From contig JAGBNQ010000033.1 in the NCBI GenBank assembly GCA_017634275.1, positions 1-34,626 on the forward strand: DNA of 34,626 nucleotides. The letters run 5' to 3'. Below, in pieces: positions 16,641 through 25,526 of the stretch. The notes below the pieces were generated by a model. It was not told where the DNA came from. It saw only the letters and a list, made by a program, of their open reading frames with translations, and made no database searches. This DNA is from Ruminococcus sp. Its GTDB lineage: Bacteria; Bacillota; Clostridia; Oscillospirales; Ruminococcaceae. Numbering within the stretch: position 1 is the first letter of the stretch; every line of letters starts with the position of its first letter. Both the position numbers and the translations under genes were made by a program.

Positions 16641-17374
16641 AAAGAAACTTCAAGGTGAAGATGAGCTACTTAGGCACTAACTACCACGGCTTTCAGATTC
16701 AGGATAATGCCGTGACGGTGCAGGAAACTGTAGAAAAGGCGCTCTCATCCCTTTTGAATGAGGATATAAAAATATTCGGCTGCTCGCGAACCGATACGGG
16801 CGTTCATGCGAGGGAGTTTTATTTTAACTTCTTTACCGAGAACACTATAAACGAGCGCGGCATAATCTTTGGCGGCAACGCAAGGCTGCCCGAGGATATA
16901 GCTTTGCACACCTGCGAGCAGGTCGATGACAGCTTTCATGCAAGGTATGACTGCAAGGGCAAGGAATATGAATATATTATCCACAACAGTGAGATAAAAA
17001 GCCCCTTTATGGCGGACAGGGCTTATAAAAGCTGGTACCCGATAGATGAAAAAAGGCTTGACAAGGCCGCAAAGCTGTTTGTGGGCGAGCATGATTTCAA
17101 GGCATTCTGCTCGACTGACTGCGATAAGGAAAACACGGTGAGGGAGCTTTATTCCTTTGACGTAAGGCGCGAGGGGGAGCTTGTGATATTCACCGTTTCG
17201 GGCAGCGGCTTTTTATACAATATGGTTCGCATACTTGTGGGAACGCTGCTTTTTATAAATGACAGCAAGCTTACAGAGCAGGATATAGAAAAGATATTTT
17301 TATCAAAGGACAGAACGCGCTCGGGCAAGACAGTCCCTCCGCAGGGGCTTTACTTAAATCGCGTGTTCTATTAA
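16637..17374 (+). CDS. truA: tRNA pseudouridine(38-40) synthase TruA
   Basis: 245 residues. TruA makes pseudouridine at positions 38-40 of many tRNAs. The catalytic Asp is D53 in SRTDTGVHA. The N-terminal MSYLGTNYHGFQIQ and the C-terminal SGSGFLYNMVRILVGTLL are characteristic. The start overlaps the upstream stop. Linkage to ecfA1-ecfA2-ecfT is the common Firmicutes arrangement, here broken by a repeat element and one small gene. Confidence 0.96.
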   Translation: MKRNFKVKMSYLGTNYHGFQIQDNAVTVQETVEKALSSLLNEDIKIFGCSRTDTGVHAREFYFNFFTENTINERGIIFGGNARLPEDIALHTCEQVDDSFHARYDCKGKEYEYIIHNSEIKSPFMADRAYKSWYPIDEKRLDKAAKLFVGEHDFKAFCSTDCDKENTVRELYSFDVRREGELVIFTVSGSGFLYNMVRILVGTLLFINDSKLTEQDIEKIFLSKDRTRSGKTVPPQGLYLNRVFY

Positions 17375-17402
17375 GAAGATGTAAAATCTGGAGGAATAAT
17401 AA

Positions 17403-18584
17403 ATGGCAAAACGGGCTGTAGAGGATACCGACCTTCGCACTGCCAGAAAAAAGCATAAAAGAAAAAAACAGCTTAAGGCGCTTATCGCGGCGTTTGTTTT
17501 ACTTATCATCGCGGCGGTGATATTTCTTACCAGAAATATGTGGGTGCCAAAGCTTAAGGGCATATTTGAAAAGCCGCACGGGCTTATCGTCAATGACGGC
17601 GAGCTTGCGGCAGGCAACTTTCCGCTGATGCTCTCTGAAAACGGCACGGCAAGGCTGTTTGCTATAGATAATGAGTTTGCCGTGGTGGACGATTCGGCGG
17701 TAAGGTTTTATAATATTGCAGGCGAGCAGGAAATGCTCATTCAGCACACGCTTGCGCACCCTGCGGCGGTGGTAGATGACAAAAGGCTGCTCGTTTACGA
17801 AAGCGGCGGCTCTAACTTTGAGGTTATAGGCTTTAAAGGGGAAATATACTCCAAAAAGCTTGAAAACAACATTCTGCTTGCGACTATGAAAAACGATATC
17901 GTCGCGGTGGTGACTTCAACGGATAAGTATGATGCTTACCTGACAGTTTATAATTCAGACGGCGATGAGATATACAAGTGGGCTGCCAACAAGCGCATTT
18001 TAAGCCTTGATATCAAGGAGGACGGCGACGGCTGCTACATATCCACCTTTACATCGGTTGACGGGCAGACGGTCAGCCAGGTGACTGAGCTTGACTTTTC
18101 CTCGGATAACGCAGTGCTCACCTCAAAGGAGCTTGACACGCTCGTGCTTAGTGTTATGGGAACTGACACGGGGAAGATATGGGCGATAGGCAACACAAAG
18201 CTGTTTACCCTTGACAATGCAGGCAACGTCCTTTCGGAATATGAATACAGGGGCGAGCTTTCGGCTTTCTGCGCGAATGAAAAGGTTTGCGCTGTGGCCT
18301 GCAAGGGCATGACAAGGGGAACATCGGAGCTGATGATCGCCCACTGCGACAGCAACGAGATAACGGGCACCGCGTCAATAGATACGGGCGATGTCAAGAG
18401 CCTGGAGTGCATGGAGGAGGATATTTTCATGCTCAGCGAGCATAGCGCAGAGTGCTATGACAAGGGCGGCGAGCTTGTGGCAACTGCTGGTGTATCAAAC
18501 GATTATGTGGACTTTGTTTATCTTGAAGAGTCGCTTATCTTCATAGGCTACAGAGAGATAAACAAGATAAGCTTTGATAAATAA
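17403..18584 (+). CDS. DUF5711-like membrane-anchored beta-propeller protein
   Basis: 393 residues. A basic N-terminus (RKKHKRKKQ) precedes one transmembrane helix (about residues 22-44). The remaining ~340 residues are extracellular, with repeated short beta strands and Asp/Gly turns that resemble a beta-propeller, for example VVDDKRLLVYESG, KIWAIGNTKLFTLD and NVLSEYEYRGELSAF. This layout matches the DUF5711 family as I know it, which has no assigned function. The start follows TCTGGAGGAAT. cvpA starts 13 bases after the stop, so the two are in one operon. Confidence 0.75.
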   Translation: MAKRAVEDTDLRTARKKHKRKKQLKALIAAFVLLIIAAVIFLTRNMWVPKLKGIFEKPHGLIVNDGELAAGNFPLMLSENGTARLFAIDNEFAVVDDSAVRFYNIAGEQEMLIQHTLAHPAAVVDDKRLLVYESGGSNFEVIGFKGEIYSKKLENNILLATMKNDIVAVVTSTDKYDAYLTVYNSDGDEIYKWAANKRILSLDIKEDGDGCYISTFTSVDGQTVSQVTELDFSSDNAVLTSKELDTLVLSVMGTDTGKIWAIGNTKLFTLDNAGNVLSEYEYRGELSAFCANEKVCAVACKGMTRGTSELMIAHCDSNEITGTASIDTGDVKSLECMEEDIFMLSEHSAECYDKGGELVATAGVSNDYVDFVYLEESLIFIGYREINKISFDK

Positions 18585-18597
18585 TATGGAGGCTTAA

Positions 18598-19467
18598 ATG
18601 GCTAATGTAATTGATTTTTTAGCGATACTTATCATAGTTTTGGCTACGCTCGGGTGCTGTTTAAGGGGCTTTGTAAAGACAGTCATAGGTGTTGCGGGAA
18701 CTGTAGTTGCGGTGATACTTGCAGTAACTATAGGGCTTGCATCATATGAGTCTGTTTATAATAATTTCTTTAAGGACAGCGCTAAGGAAATGGCGCAAAA
18801 CTTTGTTGAGCAGGTAGATGCAGGCGCTATTATCGGCGATGTGCTAAAGGAAAACGGCGTTTCGGGCGAGCTTGATAGCAAGGAGCTTAACAAGGCCATA
18901 GCACAAGAGGGAGATATGGGCAGGAACGTTCAGGTCTACCTTGACAAAAAGGGCATAAAGAGCGAAAAGAGCGCAAGCAAGATAATCGACGAATTTGTAG
19001 AAAAGCCGAACGTTTCCGATGAAACGCTTGCAAAATATAATATCGACAGAGAATCCTTCAACAAGGTGGTAAAGGAAAGCGGCGACAAGTTAAAAGAGGC
19101 CTTAAGAGCCGCCGCCGAGGAGGACAAGAGCAAGGCCGCCGATTACCTTGAGGAAAAGGTGTTAGCGCCGATAATGAAACGCGTTGTAAGAGATTTTCTT
19201 ATAGTTATCATATTTGTGGTGCTGAAGATCATAATAAGTATTATTATAGTAGCCTCGGGCGTTATTGACAGATTTGACCTTATCAAGAAAACGGATATGA
19301 TGCTTGGCGCACTGCTCGGCTTTTTCTGCGGAACGATAACGGTGGTCGTATACGCTTACGCTATGCACGTCTTTATCAAGACAACGGGCGGCGGAATAAC
19401 ACCCGTGACCTCCGAGGTAGTTGAAAGCACTTTCTTCTTCTCGTTATTTTATAAGTTTTTCGGATAA
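18598..19467 (+). CDS. CvpA family membrane protein
   Basis: 289 residues. The first ~50 residues carry two hydrophobic helices (IDFLAILIIVLATLG and VIGVAGTVVAVILAVTIGL) separated by LRGFVKT, the CvpA family signature region. A long polar loop (about 60-190) follows, then two more helices (LIVIIFVVLKIIISIIIVA and LGALLGFFCGTITVVVYAY). The central loop is longer than in the enterobacterial colicin V production protein. Family members influence envelope homeostasis; no toxin gene is nearby. The start follows ATGGAGGC. It is linked to the upstream DUF5711-like gene. Confidence 0.85.
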   Translation: MANVIDFLAILIIVLATLGCCLRGFVKTVIGVAGTVVAVILAVTIGLASYESVYNNFFKDSAKEMAQNFVEQVDAGAIIGDVLKENGVSGELDSKELNKAIAQEGDMGRNVQVYLDKKGIKSEKSASKIIDEFVEKPNVSDETLAKYNIDRESFNKVVKESGDKLKEALRAAAEEDKSKAADYLEEKVLAPIMKRVVRDFLIVIIFVVLKIIISIIIVASGVIDRFDLIKKTDMMLGALLGFFCGTITVVVYAYAMHVFIKTTGGGITPVTSEVVESTFFFSLFYKFFG

Positions 19468-19477
19468 TTGACTAAAC

Positions 19478-19683
19478 CAGGTGTCCGCTGACGGCGGACG
19501 CAAAAAAACTGTCGATACACCACAGCTTTGCCCGTGACCCGGTTATCTAAGGCATATTAATTGATGTGTCAGGATATGACCATATATATAATCAAAAACA
19601 GAACTGATATTTCCAAGCCCGGATGGGCATACCGCGCGCTGCGCGCAAAATAATTGTGCATTGTACATTGTGCATTGTACATT
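19478..19683. repeat. Composite intergenic element upstream of clpE
   Basis: It begins with an AGGTGT-led hairpin (GTCCGC at 19483-19488, loop TGACG, GCGGAC at 19494-19499). About 115 bases of unique sequence follow, then the palindromes GCCCGGATGGGC (19617-19628) and CGCGCGC-TGCGCGC. The right arm is four ATTGTRC heptads (19653-19680). No left heptad arm is visible. The element runs up to the clpE ribosome site. No clear CtsR operator or consensus promoter was found in it, although TATATAAT at 19585-19592 could be a -10 region. Confidence 0.7.
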
Positions 19684-19703
19684 CGGAGAAAGGACGATGA
19701 CAA

Positions 19704-21974
19704 ATGATGATGTGTTCACGCTGTAAAAAGCGTCCTGCGGTGGTTTTTATCTCGCAGATGAATATGAAAGACCCTACGGCTAAGAAAAATGAGGGGCTTT
19801 GCCTTGTCTGCGCTAAGGAGCTTGGCATCTCTCAGGTAGATGACTATATGAAACAAATGGGCATCACCGAGGAGGAGATCCAGGCTATGAGCGATGAGCT
19901 TATGAACCTTACAGACGGCGATGATTTTGAAATGGGCGGCTCTAATACCATGCCCAATTTCCTGTCAAACCTATTTGGCGGTGCATTAAACCCGGGCAAG
20001 GGCGATGGCTCAAATCCTTTTGCCTCGGCACCTAAGGACAGACCCAAAAAGGAAAAGAAAAAGGAACTTAAGTTCTTAAATAACTTCTGCACGAACCTTA
20101 CCGAGCGCGCAAGAGAGGGCAAGCTTGATAACATTATCGGGCGAGAGCGCGAGTGTGACAGAGTTATACAAATTCTCTCACGCAGGCAGAAAAACAACCC
20201 CTGCCTGATAGGTGAGCCGGGTGTCGGAAAGACTGCCATTGCCGAGGGTATCGCGCAGAGGATAGTTTCGGGCAACGTGCCTTATCATCTTCAGGGCAAG
20301 GAGATATATCTGCTCGATCTGACAGCGCTCGTTGCTGGCACGCAGTTTCGCGGGCAGTTTGAGAGCCGCTGTAAGGGGCTTGTCGAGGAGGTAAAGCGAG
20401 AGGGGAATATTATCCTCTTTATCGACGAGGTACACACTCTTGTCGGCACGGGCGACAGCGAGGGGACTATGAATGCGGCGAATATCTTAAAGCCCTCACT
20501 TTCGCGCGGCGAGATTCAGGTGATAGGTGCAACCACCTTCAAGGAATACAGAAAGCATATCGAAAAGGACGCAGCACTCGAGCGCCGTTTCCAGCCCGTT
20601 ACGGTAAATGAGCCGACAGTTGACGAAACGGCAGAGGTTTTAAAGGGAATAAGCAAATACTACGAGAAACACCACAGAGTTCACATCGACCCGTATACCT
20701 TAAGAATGTGCGCGGTGCTTTCGGAGAGGTATATCAATGACAGATTCTTGCCCGACAAGGCTATCGACCTGCTTGATGAGGCGTGTGCTTTAAGGAGCAT
20801 AAACACCCCCGAGATAGCGCAGTATGACGAGGGCAACAAGGCACTCAAAGCTCTTAATGACGAGCTTGCCGATATGGAGGCTGCCGATGAGCCCGACTAT
20901 GAGAAGATAGCCGAGAAAAAGGGCGAGGTATACGCTAAGGAAAACGAGCTTAAAGCACTTGAAGAAAAGCTCGAAACGGTAAATGTCACCGAGGAGGACT
21001 TATCCTCGGTAATAGAGCTGTGGACGGGTATACCTGCAAGCAAGATAGCCACAAGCGAATACAGCAAGATACGCGGCCTTAAGGAGGAGCTTTCAAAGCG
21101 GATAATCGGGCAGGAGGAGGCTATTGAAAAGGTCTCAAAGGCGATAAGGCGCACGAGAGTTCAGCTTGCAAAGCGCAGGCGGCCTGCATCGTTTATCTTC
21201 GTGGGGCCTACGGGTGTCGGAAAGACCGAGCTTGTAAAGGTGCTTGGTGAAACGCTCTTTGATGCGACTGAGCCGCTTATAAGGGTAGATATGTCGGAAT
21301 ATATGGAAAAGCACTCCGTTTCAAAGCTCATCGGCTCACCTCCGGGATATGTGGGGTTTGATGATGCAGGGCAGCTTACCGAAAAGGTGCGCCGCCGCCC
21401 CTACAGCGTTATCCTCTTTGACGAGATAGAGAAAGCACACCCCGATGTTATGAATATTCTCTTGCAGATACTTGACGAGGGCAAGATAAATGATTCGCAG
21501 GGCAGGAGCGTCAGCTTTGAGAACACCGTGATAGTTATGACCTCAAACGCAGGCTCGACCGACAAGGACACGGGTGTCGGCTTTAACAAGACCGATGAGG
21601 AGATATCGTCCGATAAGGCTATGAAGGCACTCAGGGATTTCCTGCGCCCCGAGTTCTTAGGGCGTATCGACGAGGTCATCGTATTCAAGCCGCTGACCGA
21701 GGAGGACTATGCGAAGATAGCGGCACTTATGCTTGACGAGATGAAGGAGCCGCTTGAAGAAAAGAACATAAAGCTCAGCTACGATGACAAGGCGCTTAAG
21801 GCAATAGCTAAAAAGAGCCACTCAAAGCACCTGGGTGCGCGTGACATAAGGCGAGTTATCCGCGCGGAGGTAGAGGACAAGATAGCGTCTATCCTTATCG
21901 ACTCTGACGACAAGATATCTGCCGCAGCTATTTCGGCAGATGATGAGGGCGAGATAACGGTTTCGACCTTATAA
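19704..21974 (+). CDS. clpE: ClpE-type AAA+ unfoldase
   Basis: 756 residues. Instead of the usual Clp-N repeat domain it starts with a zinc-finger module: C4, C7, C33 and C36 in MCSRC and LCLVC. This is the layout of ClpE (and of the McsA zinc finger). Two AAA+ modules follow, with Walker A at about 170-177 (GEPGVGKT) and 501-508 (GPTGVGKT). A coiled-coil middle segment (about 380-435) lies between them. A VGF loop in DTGVGFNK fits the tripod that docks on ClpP. By family knowledge it unfolds damaged proteins for ClpP. The ATG at 19704 follows GGAGAAAGGA. It is monocistronic or starts a short operon with the thioesterase. Confidence 0.92.
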   Translation: MMMCSRCKKRPAVVFISQMNMKDPTAKKNEGLCLVCAKELGISQVDDYMKQMGITEEEIQAMSDELMNLTDGDDFEMGGSNTMPNFLSNLFGGALNPGKGDGSNPFASAPKDRPKKEKKKELKFLNNFCTNLTERAREGKLDNIIGRERECDRVIQILSRRQKNNPCLIGEPGVGKTAIAEGIAQRIVSGNVPYHLQGKEIYLLDLTALVAGTQFRGQFESRCKGLVEEVKREGNIILFIDEVHTLVGTGDSEGTMNAANILKPSLSRGEIQVIGATTFKEYRKHIEKDAALERRFQPVTVNEPTVDETAEVLKGISKYYEKHHRVHIDPYTLRMCAVLSERYINDRFLPDKAIDLLDEACALRSINTPEIAQYDEGNKALKALNDELADMEAADEPDYEKIAEKKGEVYAKENELKALEEKLETVNVTEEDLSSVIELWTGIPASKIATSEYSKIRGLKEELSKRIIGQEEAIEKVSKAIRRTRVQLAKRRRPASFIFVGPTGVGKTELVKVLGETLFDATEPLIRVDMSEYMEKHSVSKLIGSPPGYVGFDDAGQLTEKVRRRPYSVILFDEIEKAHPDVMNILLQILDEGKINDSQGRSVSFENTVIVMTSNAGSTDKDTGVGFNKTDEEISSDKAMKALRDFLRPEFLGRIDEVIVFKPLTEEDYAKIAALMLDEMKEPLEEKNIKLSYDDKALKAIAKKSHSKHLGARDIRRVIRAEVEDKIASILIDSDDKISAAAISADDEGEITVSTL

Positions 21975-22036
21975 GGGGTTTGCGCTGGGGGTGAGCATGA
22001 CCCGACATATTTATCAATTAGCAAAGGAAGTTTATT

Positions 22037-22744
22037 ATGCACACAGCAATACGCAGAGTGGAGATAAGTGACATTGCCGAGAACGGAAAGATGCGCCTGA
22101 GCGCTCTGCTCGATATGATGCAGGACATTGATTTTGACCATTTACAGAGCGAGCCTGCGCTTGCGCCGTATTTCAGCTCGACGGGCAATGTTATGTTTTT
22201 GGTTTCCCGTCAGGCTGATATTTTAAGGCTGCCCGAGTACGGCGAGGAGCTTACCGTTTCGACATGGTGCTACGAGCTTAAGCGAATGTACGGCTACCGA
22301 AACACGACTATCACCGACAAGGCAGGGAATATCTGTATGCAGGGCTACGAGGTGGGCGCTTTTGCAGAGCTGCCCTCACAGCGCCCCGTGAAAATAGAAC
22401 AGTCAGTCGCGGACAGCGTGCAAAAGCAGCCGCAGCTTGATATGGAATACACCCCGAGAAAGATAGCTCTGCCCGATAAAGCGCCCGATATAACAGCGCC
22501 GCTGAAGGTTTACAGCAGCTTTATTGATATGTACGGCCACGTCAACAACGCGCGCTATACCGAGCTTGCAGAGGACTTTATCCCGAAGGACAGAGAGGTC
22601 AGCCGCCTGCGCGCGGAATACAAGCTGCCGCTTAAAAAGGAAAAAGCGCAGGCAAAGGTATGGGAAAGCGAGAGTTCCTATATTGTAGAAATAGACAATG
22701 CAGAGGGCAAATGCTGCTGTATAATTGAGTATACTTTTGTGTAA
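22037..22744 (+). CDS. Acyl-ACP thioesterase (FatA/FatB-like)
   Basis: 235 residues with the tandem hotdog layout of bacterial acyl-ACP thioesterases, which release free fatty acids from acyl carrier protein. The C-terminal hotdog carries FIDMYGHVNNARYTELAEDF, a segment with the conserved Asn and His of the family. The N-terminal hotdog has DMMQDIDFDHLQSE and MFLVSRQADILRLPEYGE. The start follows AAAGGAAG at the right distance. A hairpin terminator lies just after the stop. It is 62 bases downstream of clpE, so co-transcription is possible. Confidence 0.88.
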   Translation: MHTAIRRVEISDIAENGKMRLSALLDMMQDIDFDHLQSEPALAPYFSSTGNVMFLVSRQADILRLPEYGEELTVSTWCYELKRMYGYRNTTITDKAGNICMQGYEVGAFAELPSQRPVKIEQSVADSVQKQPQLDMEYTPRKIALPDKAPDITAPLKVYSSFIDMYGHVNNARYTELAEDFIPKDREVSRLRAEYKLPLKKEKAQAKVWESESSYIVEIDNAEGKCCCIIEYTFV

Positions 22745-22751
22745 AATGCAT

Positions 22752-22783
22752 AATCGGCGTATGGGAAATGCGCCGATTTTTAT
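22752..22783 (+). terminator. Rho-independent terminator after the thioesterase gene
   Basis: An 8-bp stem (AATCGGCG at 22752-22759 with CGCCGATT at 22771-22778) followed by TTTTATT. It lies seven bases after the stop codon. Confidence 0.8.
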
Positions 22784-22803
22784 TGTTACTAACAAAAACC
22801 ATA

Positions 22804-22869
22804 TAATCCTATTGACAAAGTAGGGAATATGTGTTATTATGTAATCACGGTAAAGACTACTAATCCTAT
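22804..22869 (+). promoter_or_regulatory. cysK promoter with flanking TAATCCTAT repeats
   Basis: TTGACA (22812-22817), a 17-base spacer and TATTAT (22835-22840) form a near-consensus promoter, 62 bases before the cysK start. The 9-bp word TAATCCTAT occurs on both sides, at 22804-22812 and 22861-22869, overlapping the -35 box and the early transcript. This could be an operator pair for a cysteine or sulfur regulator; that part is inference. Confidence 0.8.
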
Positions 22870-22902
22870 ATGAAATAAACGTTAAGAAAGGAAATGGTTA
22901 TT

Positions 22903-23832
22903 ATGGCAAATGTAAAGACAAATGTATCCGAGCTTATCGGCGGCACACCTCTGCTTGATGCGGCGCGCTTTGTAAAGAACGAGGGCGTAAATGCAAGAAT
23001 ACTTGCAAAGCTTGAGCTTTTTAACCCTGCCGGCTCTGTTAAGGACAGAGTTGCAAAGGCTATGATAGAGGACGCCGAGAAAAAGGGCATTTTAAAAGAG
23101 GGTGCTACGATAATCGAGCCTACATCGGGCAATACGGGCATAGGCCTTGCGGCTGTAGGTGTTTCAAAGGGGTATACGGTAATACTCACAATGCCCGAAA
23201 CGATGAGCGTTGAGAGAAGAAACCTCCTCAAAGCATACGGCGCAAAGGTAGTGTTGACAGAGGGCGCAAAGGGCATGAAGGGCGCTATTGCAAAGGCTGA
23301 CGAGCTTTCAAAGGAGATAGATAATTCCGTTATCTTAGGGCAGTTTGTAAACCCTGCCAACCCGACAGCCCACTACGAAACAACAGGCCCCGAGATCTGG
23401 GAGGATACTGACGGCAAGGTTGATATCTTCATTGCAGGTGTCGGCACGGGCGGAACAGTTTCGGGTGTCGGCAGATACTTAAAGGAGAAAAACCCGAACG
23501 TCAAGGTAGTTGCGGTAGAGCCCGAGACATCTCCCGTGCTTTCCGAGGGCAAGTCGGGGCCGCATAAGATTCAGGGCATCGGCGCAGGCTTTGTACCCGA
23601 TACGCTTGACACAAAGGTTTACGATGAGGTAATAAAAGTCCCCAACGAGGGCGCATTCCAAAAGGGTGCAGCGTTTGCAAGGGCTGAGGGTGTGCTTGTC
23701 GGTATTTCCTCGGGCGCTGCACTTTACGCGGCAGTAGAGCTTGCAAACCGCGAGGAGAACAAGGGCAAAACGATAGTAGCCCTCCTCCCCGACACGGGTG
23801 AGAGATACCTTTCCACTGCGCTTTTTGACTGA
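22903..23832 (+). CDS. cysK: Cysteine synthase (O-acetylserine sulfhydrylase)
   Basis: 309 residues, fold-type II PLP enzyme that makes cysteine from O-acetylserine and sulfide. The PLP Lys is K47 in NPAGSVKDR. The phosphate-binding and substrate loops are [10 protein letters not shown] and [15 protein letters not shown], and the C-terminal GISSGAAL closes the cofactor pocket. The start is the ATG at 22903; an in-frame ATG nine bases earlier abuts the AAAGGA ribosome site and is too close to it. It is a single-gene unit with its own promoter and terminator. No serine acetyltransferase gene is adjacent. Confidence 0.95.
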   Translation: MANVKTNVSELIGGTPLLDAARFVKNEGVNARILAKLELFNPAGSVKDRVAKAMIEDAEKKGILKEGATIIEPTSGNTGIGLAAVGVSKGYTVILTMPETMSVERRNLLKAYGAKVVLTEGAKGMKGAIAKADELSKEIDNSVILGQFVNPANPTAHYETTGPEIWEDTDGKVDIFIAGVGTGGTVSGVGRYLKEKNPNVKVVAVEPETSPVLSEGKSGPHKIQGIGAGFVPDTLDTKVYDEVIKVPNEGAFQKGAAFARAEGVLVGISSGAALYAAVELANREENKGKTIVALLPDTGERYLSTALFD

Positions 23833-23870
23833 GAAGACATTTCATAATTACTCCTCATAAATATCTAAAA

Positions 23871-23905
23871 AACGGCTCGCTTGTAAAAAAGCGGGTCGCT
23901 TTTTT
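23871..23905 (+). terminator. Rho-independent terminator after cysK
   Basis: A stem of about 12 bp with G-U pairs (AACGGCTCGCTT at 23871-23882 with AAGCGGGTCGCT at 23889-23900), loop GTAAAA, then a run of T. Confidence 0.8.
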
Positions 23906-24072
23906 AATTAATAATTAATAATTAATAATTGAGGTGTGCGGCTTTGCCGCACGGATTTTAATGTTGGGGGCTTATTACGCTCCATAACCAAAAATTCCCC
24001 GAAGGCAAAGCCCTCGGGGAAATAATTGTGCATTGTACATTGTAAATCGTACATTGTGCATTGTACATTGTA
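23906..24072. repeat. Composite element between convergent cysK and NlpC/P60 genes
   Basis: The left arm is AATAATT heptads (23906-23930). It is followed by GAGGTGTGCGGC with the hairpin GTGCGGC-TTT-GCCGCAC (23936-23952). A middle part includes a terminator hairpin for the minus-strand gene. The right arm is seven heptads of ATTGTRC type (24025-24072). The right arm ends directly at the stop codon of the minus-strand gene. Left and right arms have different unit sequences. Confidence 0.8.
23988..24021 (-). terminator. Rho-independent terminator of the NlpC/P60 gene
   Basis: An 8-bp stem (TTCCCCGA at 23995-24002 with TCGGGGAA at 24014-24021) and an inner GGC/GCC pairing. On the minus strand it is followed by a T run (AAAA at 23991-23994 on the plus strand). 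It lies inside the composite element. Confidence 0.75.
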
Positions 24073-25431
24073 TCAGATGTACCTCTTGATACACTCAATT
24101 CTGCTGTATGTAAGAACATTTGAAAGGTTAGAGATAACGATACCCGTTTCCTCACACTGCGCCTCTACCATTCTGCCGTCGCCTAAATAGATGCCGACGT
24201 GGTAGATAGATGCGATAGTGCCGTAGCCGAAGAATATAACGTCGCCCGGGATCATATCATTATATGAAACGCTCGTGCCGTAGTAGGCCTGCGATGCCGC
24301 GTAGTGGGGGAGGCTCATGCCTATCTGCCCGTAGGAGAGCATTACAAGACCCGAGCAGTCAGTCGCGCGGAAGTTCGAGCCTGCCCAAACGTAAGCGCCG
24401 CCGACATTTGAAAGCGCGTAGTTAAGCACGGTATCTATCTTCGCCTGACGTGATGCATCGTTTGATATGTTAGATGTTGGCGGTGCAACGGAGGGTGCCT
24501 GCGTTGTTGTCATTATAGCAGGTGCAGGGCTCCAATCCCAGTCATCGCCGTCGTCTTCATCGTCCCATTCGTCCCAGCCCTGTGTGTAAACGGGCGCAGG
24601 TGTCGTGGTAGTTGTAGTTGTGGTAGTTGTCGTGGTGGTAGTCGCAGTCTTTGCCTCTTCGGATACCTTTGATATCTTAGCCTTAAGCTCATCAGCCTGC
24701 GCGTCAAGCTCTGCCTTGTCAAAGGTAAGCTCCTGCAAGGTCTTGTCAGATTCCTCTCTTAAGTAGTCAAGCTTTAATTTCTGCGCAGTGAGGTCATCAT
24801 TCTGCTCCTGGAACTCCAAGCTCTTTGCCTTAAGCGTTTCCGACTGCGCCTGCAATTCCGTCTGCTTTTGTTCAAGCTCGTTTTTCTGCGCTATAAGCTC
24901 ATCAAGTGCCTTGTTATCGTGGTTTGCAACTCTCTTTATAAGCTCCAGCCTCATCAGAACGTCATAAAAGTCGGTAGAGTTCATTATCATATCGGTATAG
25001 CTCTCAGTACCTGCAACATACATAGCCCTGAGCCTTCCGCAGAAATCATTGAGCCCGTCCTTTATCTCGGTTTCCTTGACCTCTATCTGGTGCTTTGTTT
25101 CATAAAGCTCGGCAACAAGTGCCGTCATTTCGTCCTCTGTCTTTTTGATATTAGTCTCAACAAGCTCTATTTTCGCCTCAACAGTATCTATCTGTTCATT
25201 GATAGCGTCAAGCTTTTCTACCTGCGCCTCGATATCCTCTGCCTTAGCGTTTATCTTTTTATCAAGCTCCTCCTGCTTTTCATCAAGCTTAGCAAGCTTT
25301 GCCTTATACTCATCGGGGGTAGCGCTTACCTGCTGAACAGCGCTGTTGGCAGCCCCGCCCATAACACTGAGTGTTATGATCATTGCAGCGCAGATCGCCG
25401 CCATTTTTTTGATCCTTGCTTTTATATACAT
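24073..25431 (-). CDS. Secreted coiled-coil NlpC/P60 peptidoglycan hydrolase
   Basis: About 452 residues. The start is the ATG at 25431 with GGAG about ten bases upstream; a TTG at 25440 is less likely. A signal peptide covers about residues 1-37 (basic KARIKK, then AAICAAMIITLSVMGGAA). A long coiled coil follows (about 40-265), as in PcsB/CwlO/RipA-type hydrolases. Next is a run of Thr and an acidic, Trp-rich linker (WDEWDDEDDGDDWDW). A C-terminal NlpC/P60 domain ends the protein, with the catalytic Cys in TDCSGLVM and His in IYHVGIYLGDG. By family it cuts stem peptides in the wall, and the coiled coil may hold the enzyme inactive until activated, for example by FtsEX. That link is inference. 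Confidence 0.92.
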   Translation of the reverse strand: MYIKARIKKMAAICAAMIITLSVMGGAANSAVQQVSATPDEYKAKLAKLDEKQEELDKKINAKAEDIEAQVEKLDAINEQIDTVEAKIELVETNIKKTEDEMTALVAELYETKHQIEVKETEIKDGLNDFCGRLRAMYVAGTESYTDMIMNSTDFYDVLMRLELIKRVANHDNKALDELIAQKNELEQKQTELQAQSETLKAKSLEFQEQNDDLTAQKLKLDYLREESDKTLQELTFDKAELDAQADELKAKISKVSEEAKTATTTTTTTTTTTTTTPAPVYTQGWDEWDDEDDGDDWDWSPAPAIMTTTQAPSVAPPTSNISNDASRQAKIDTVLNYALSNVGGAYVWAGSNFRATDCSGLVMLSYGQIGMSLPHYAASQAYYGTSVSYNDMIPGDVIFFGYGTIASIYHVGIYLGDGRMVEAQCEETGIVISNLSNVLTYSRIECIKRYI

Positions 25432-25482
25432 TTTTATCAAACTCCAAAATTATCTTTAGGCATAGTTAGCCACTCAAAATGT

Positions 25483-25526
25483 TTACGATTTGTAATTATT
25501 ATACACCCTAATGTAATTTTTGTCAA
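25483..25526 (-). promoter_or_regulatory. Promoter of the NlpC/P60 gene with overlapping operator-like word
   Basis: On the minus strand, TTGACA (25526-25521) and TATAAT (25503-25498) are separated by 17 bases. The 13-bp word TTACGATTTGTAA on the plus strand (25483-25495) covers the expected transcription start. The same word occurs in inverted orientation at 25610-25622. The leader to the ATG is about 60 bases. Confidence 0.8.

Noticed and set aside
19560..19592. Consensus promoter for clpE
   Set aside because: TTGATG and TATAAT are 20 bases apart, too far for sigma-A, and no CtsR operator was found. Left as a possible -10 only.
25491..25517. WalR box at the NlpC/P60 promoter
   Set aside because: TGTAAT occurs at 25491 and 25512, but the spacing is 15 bases instead of the five expected for the direct-repeat WalR box.
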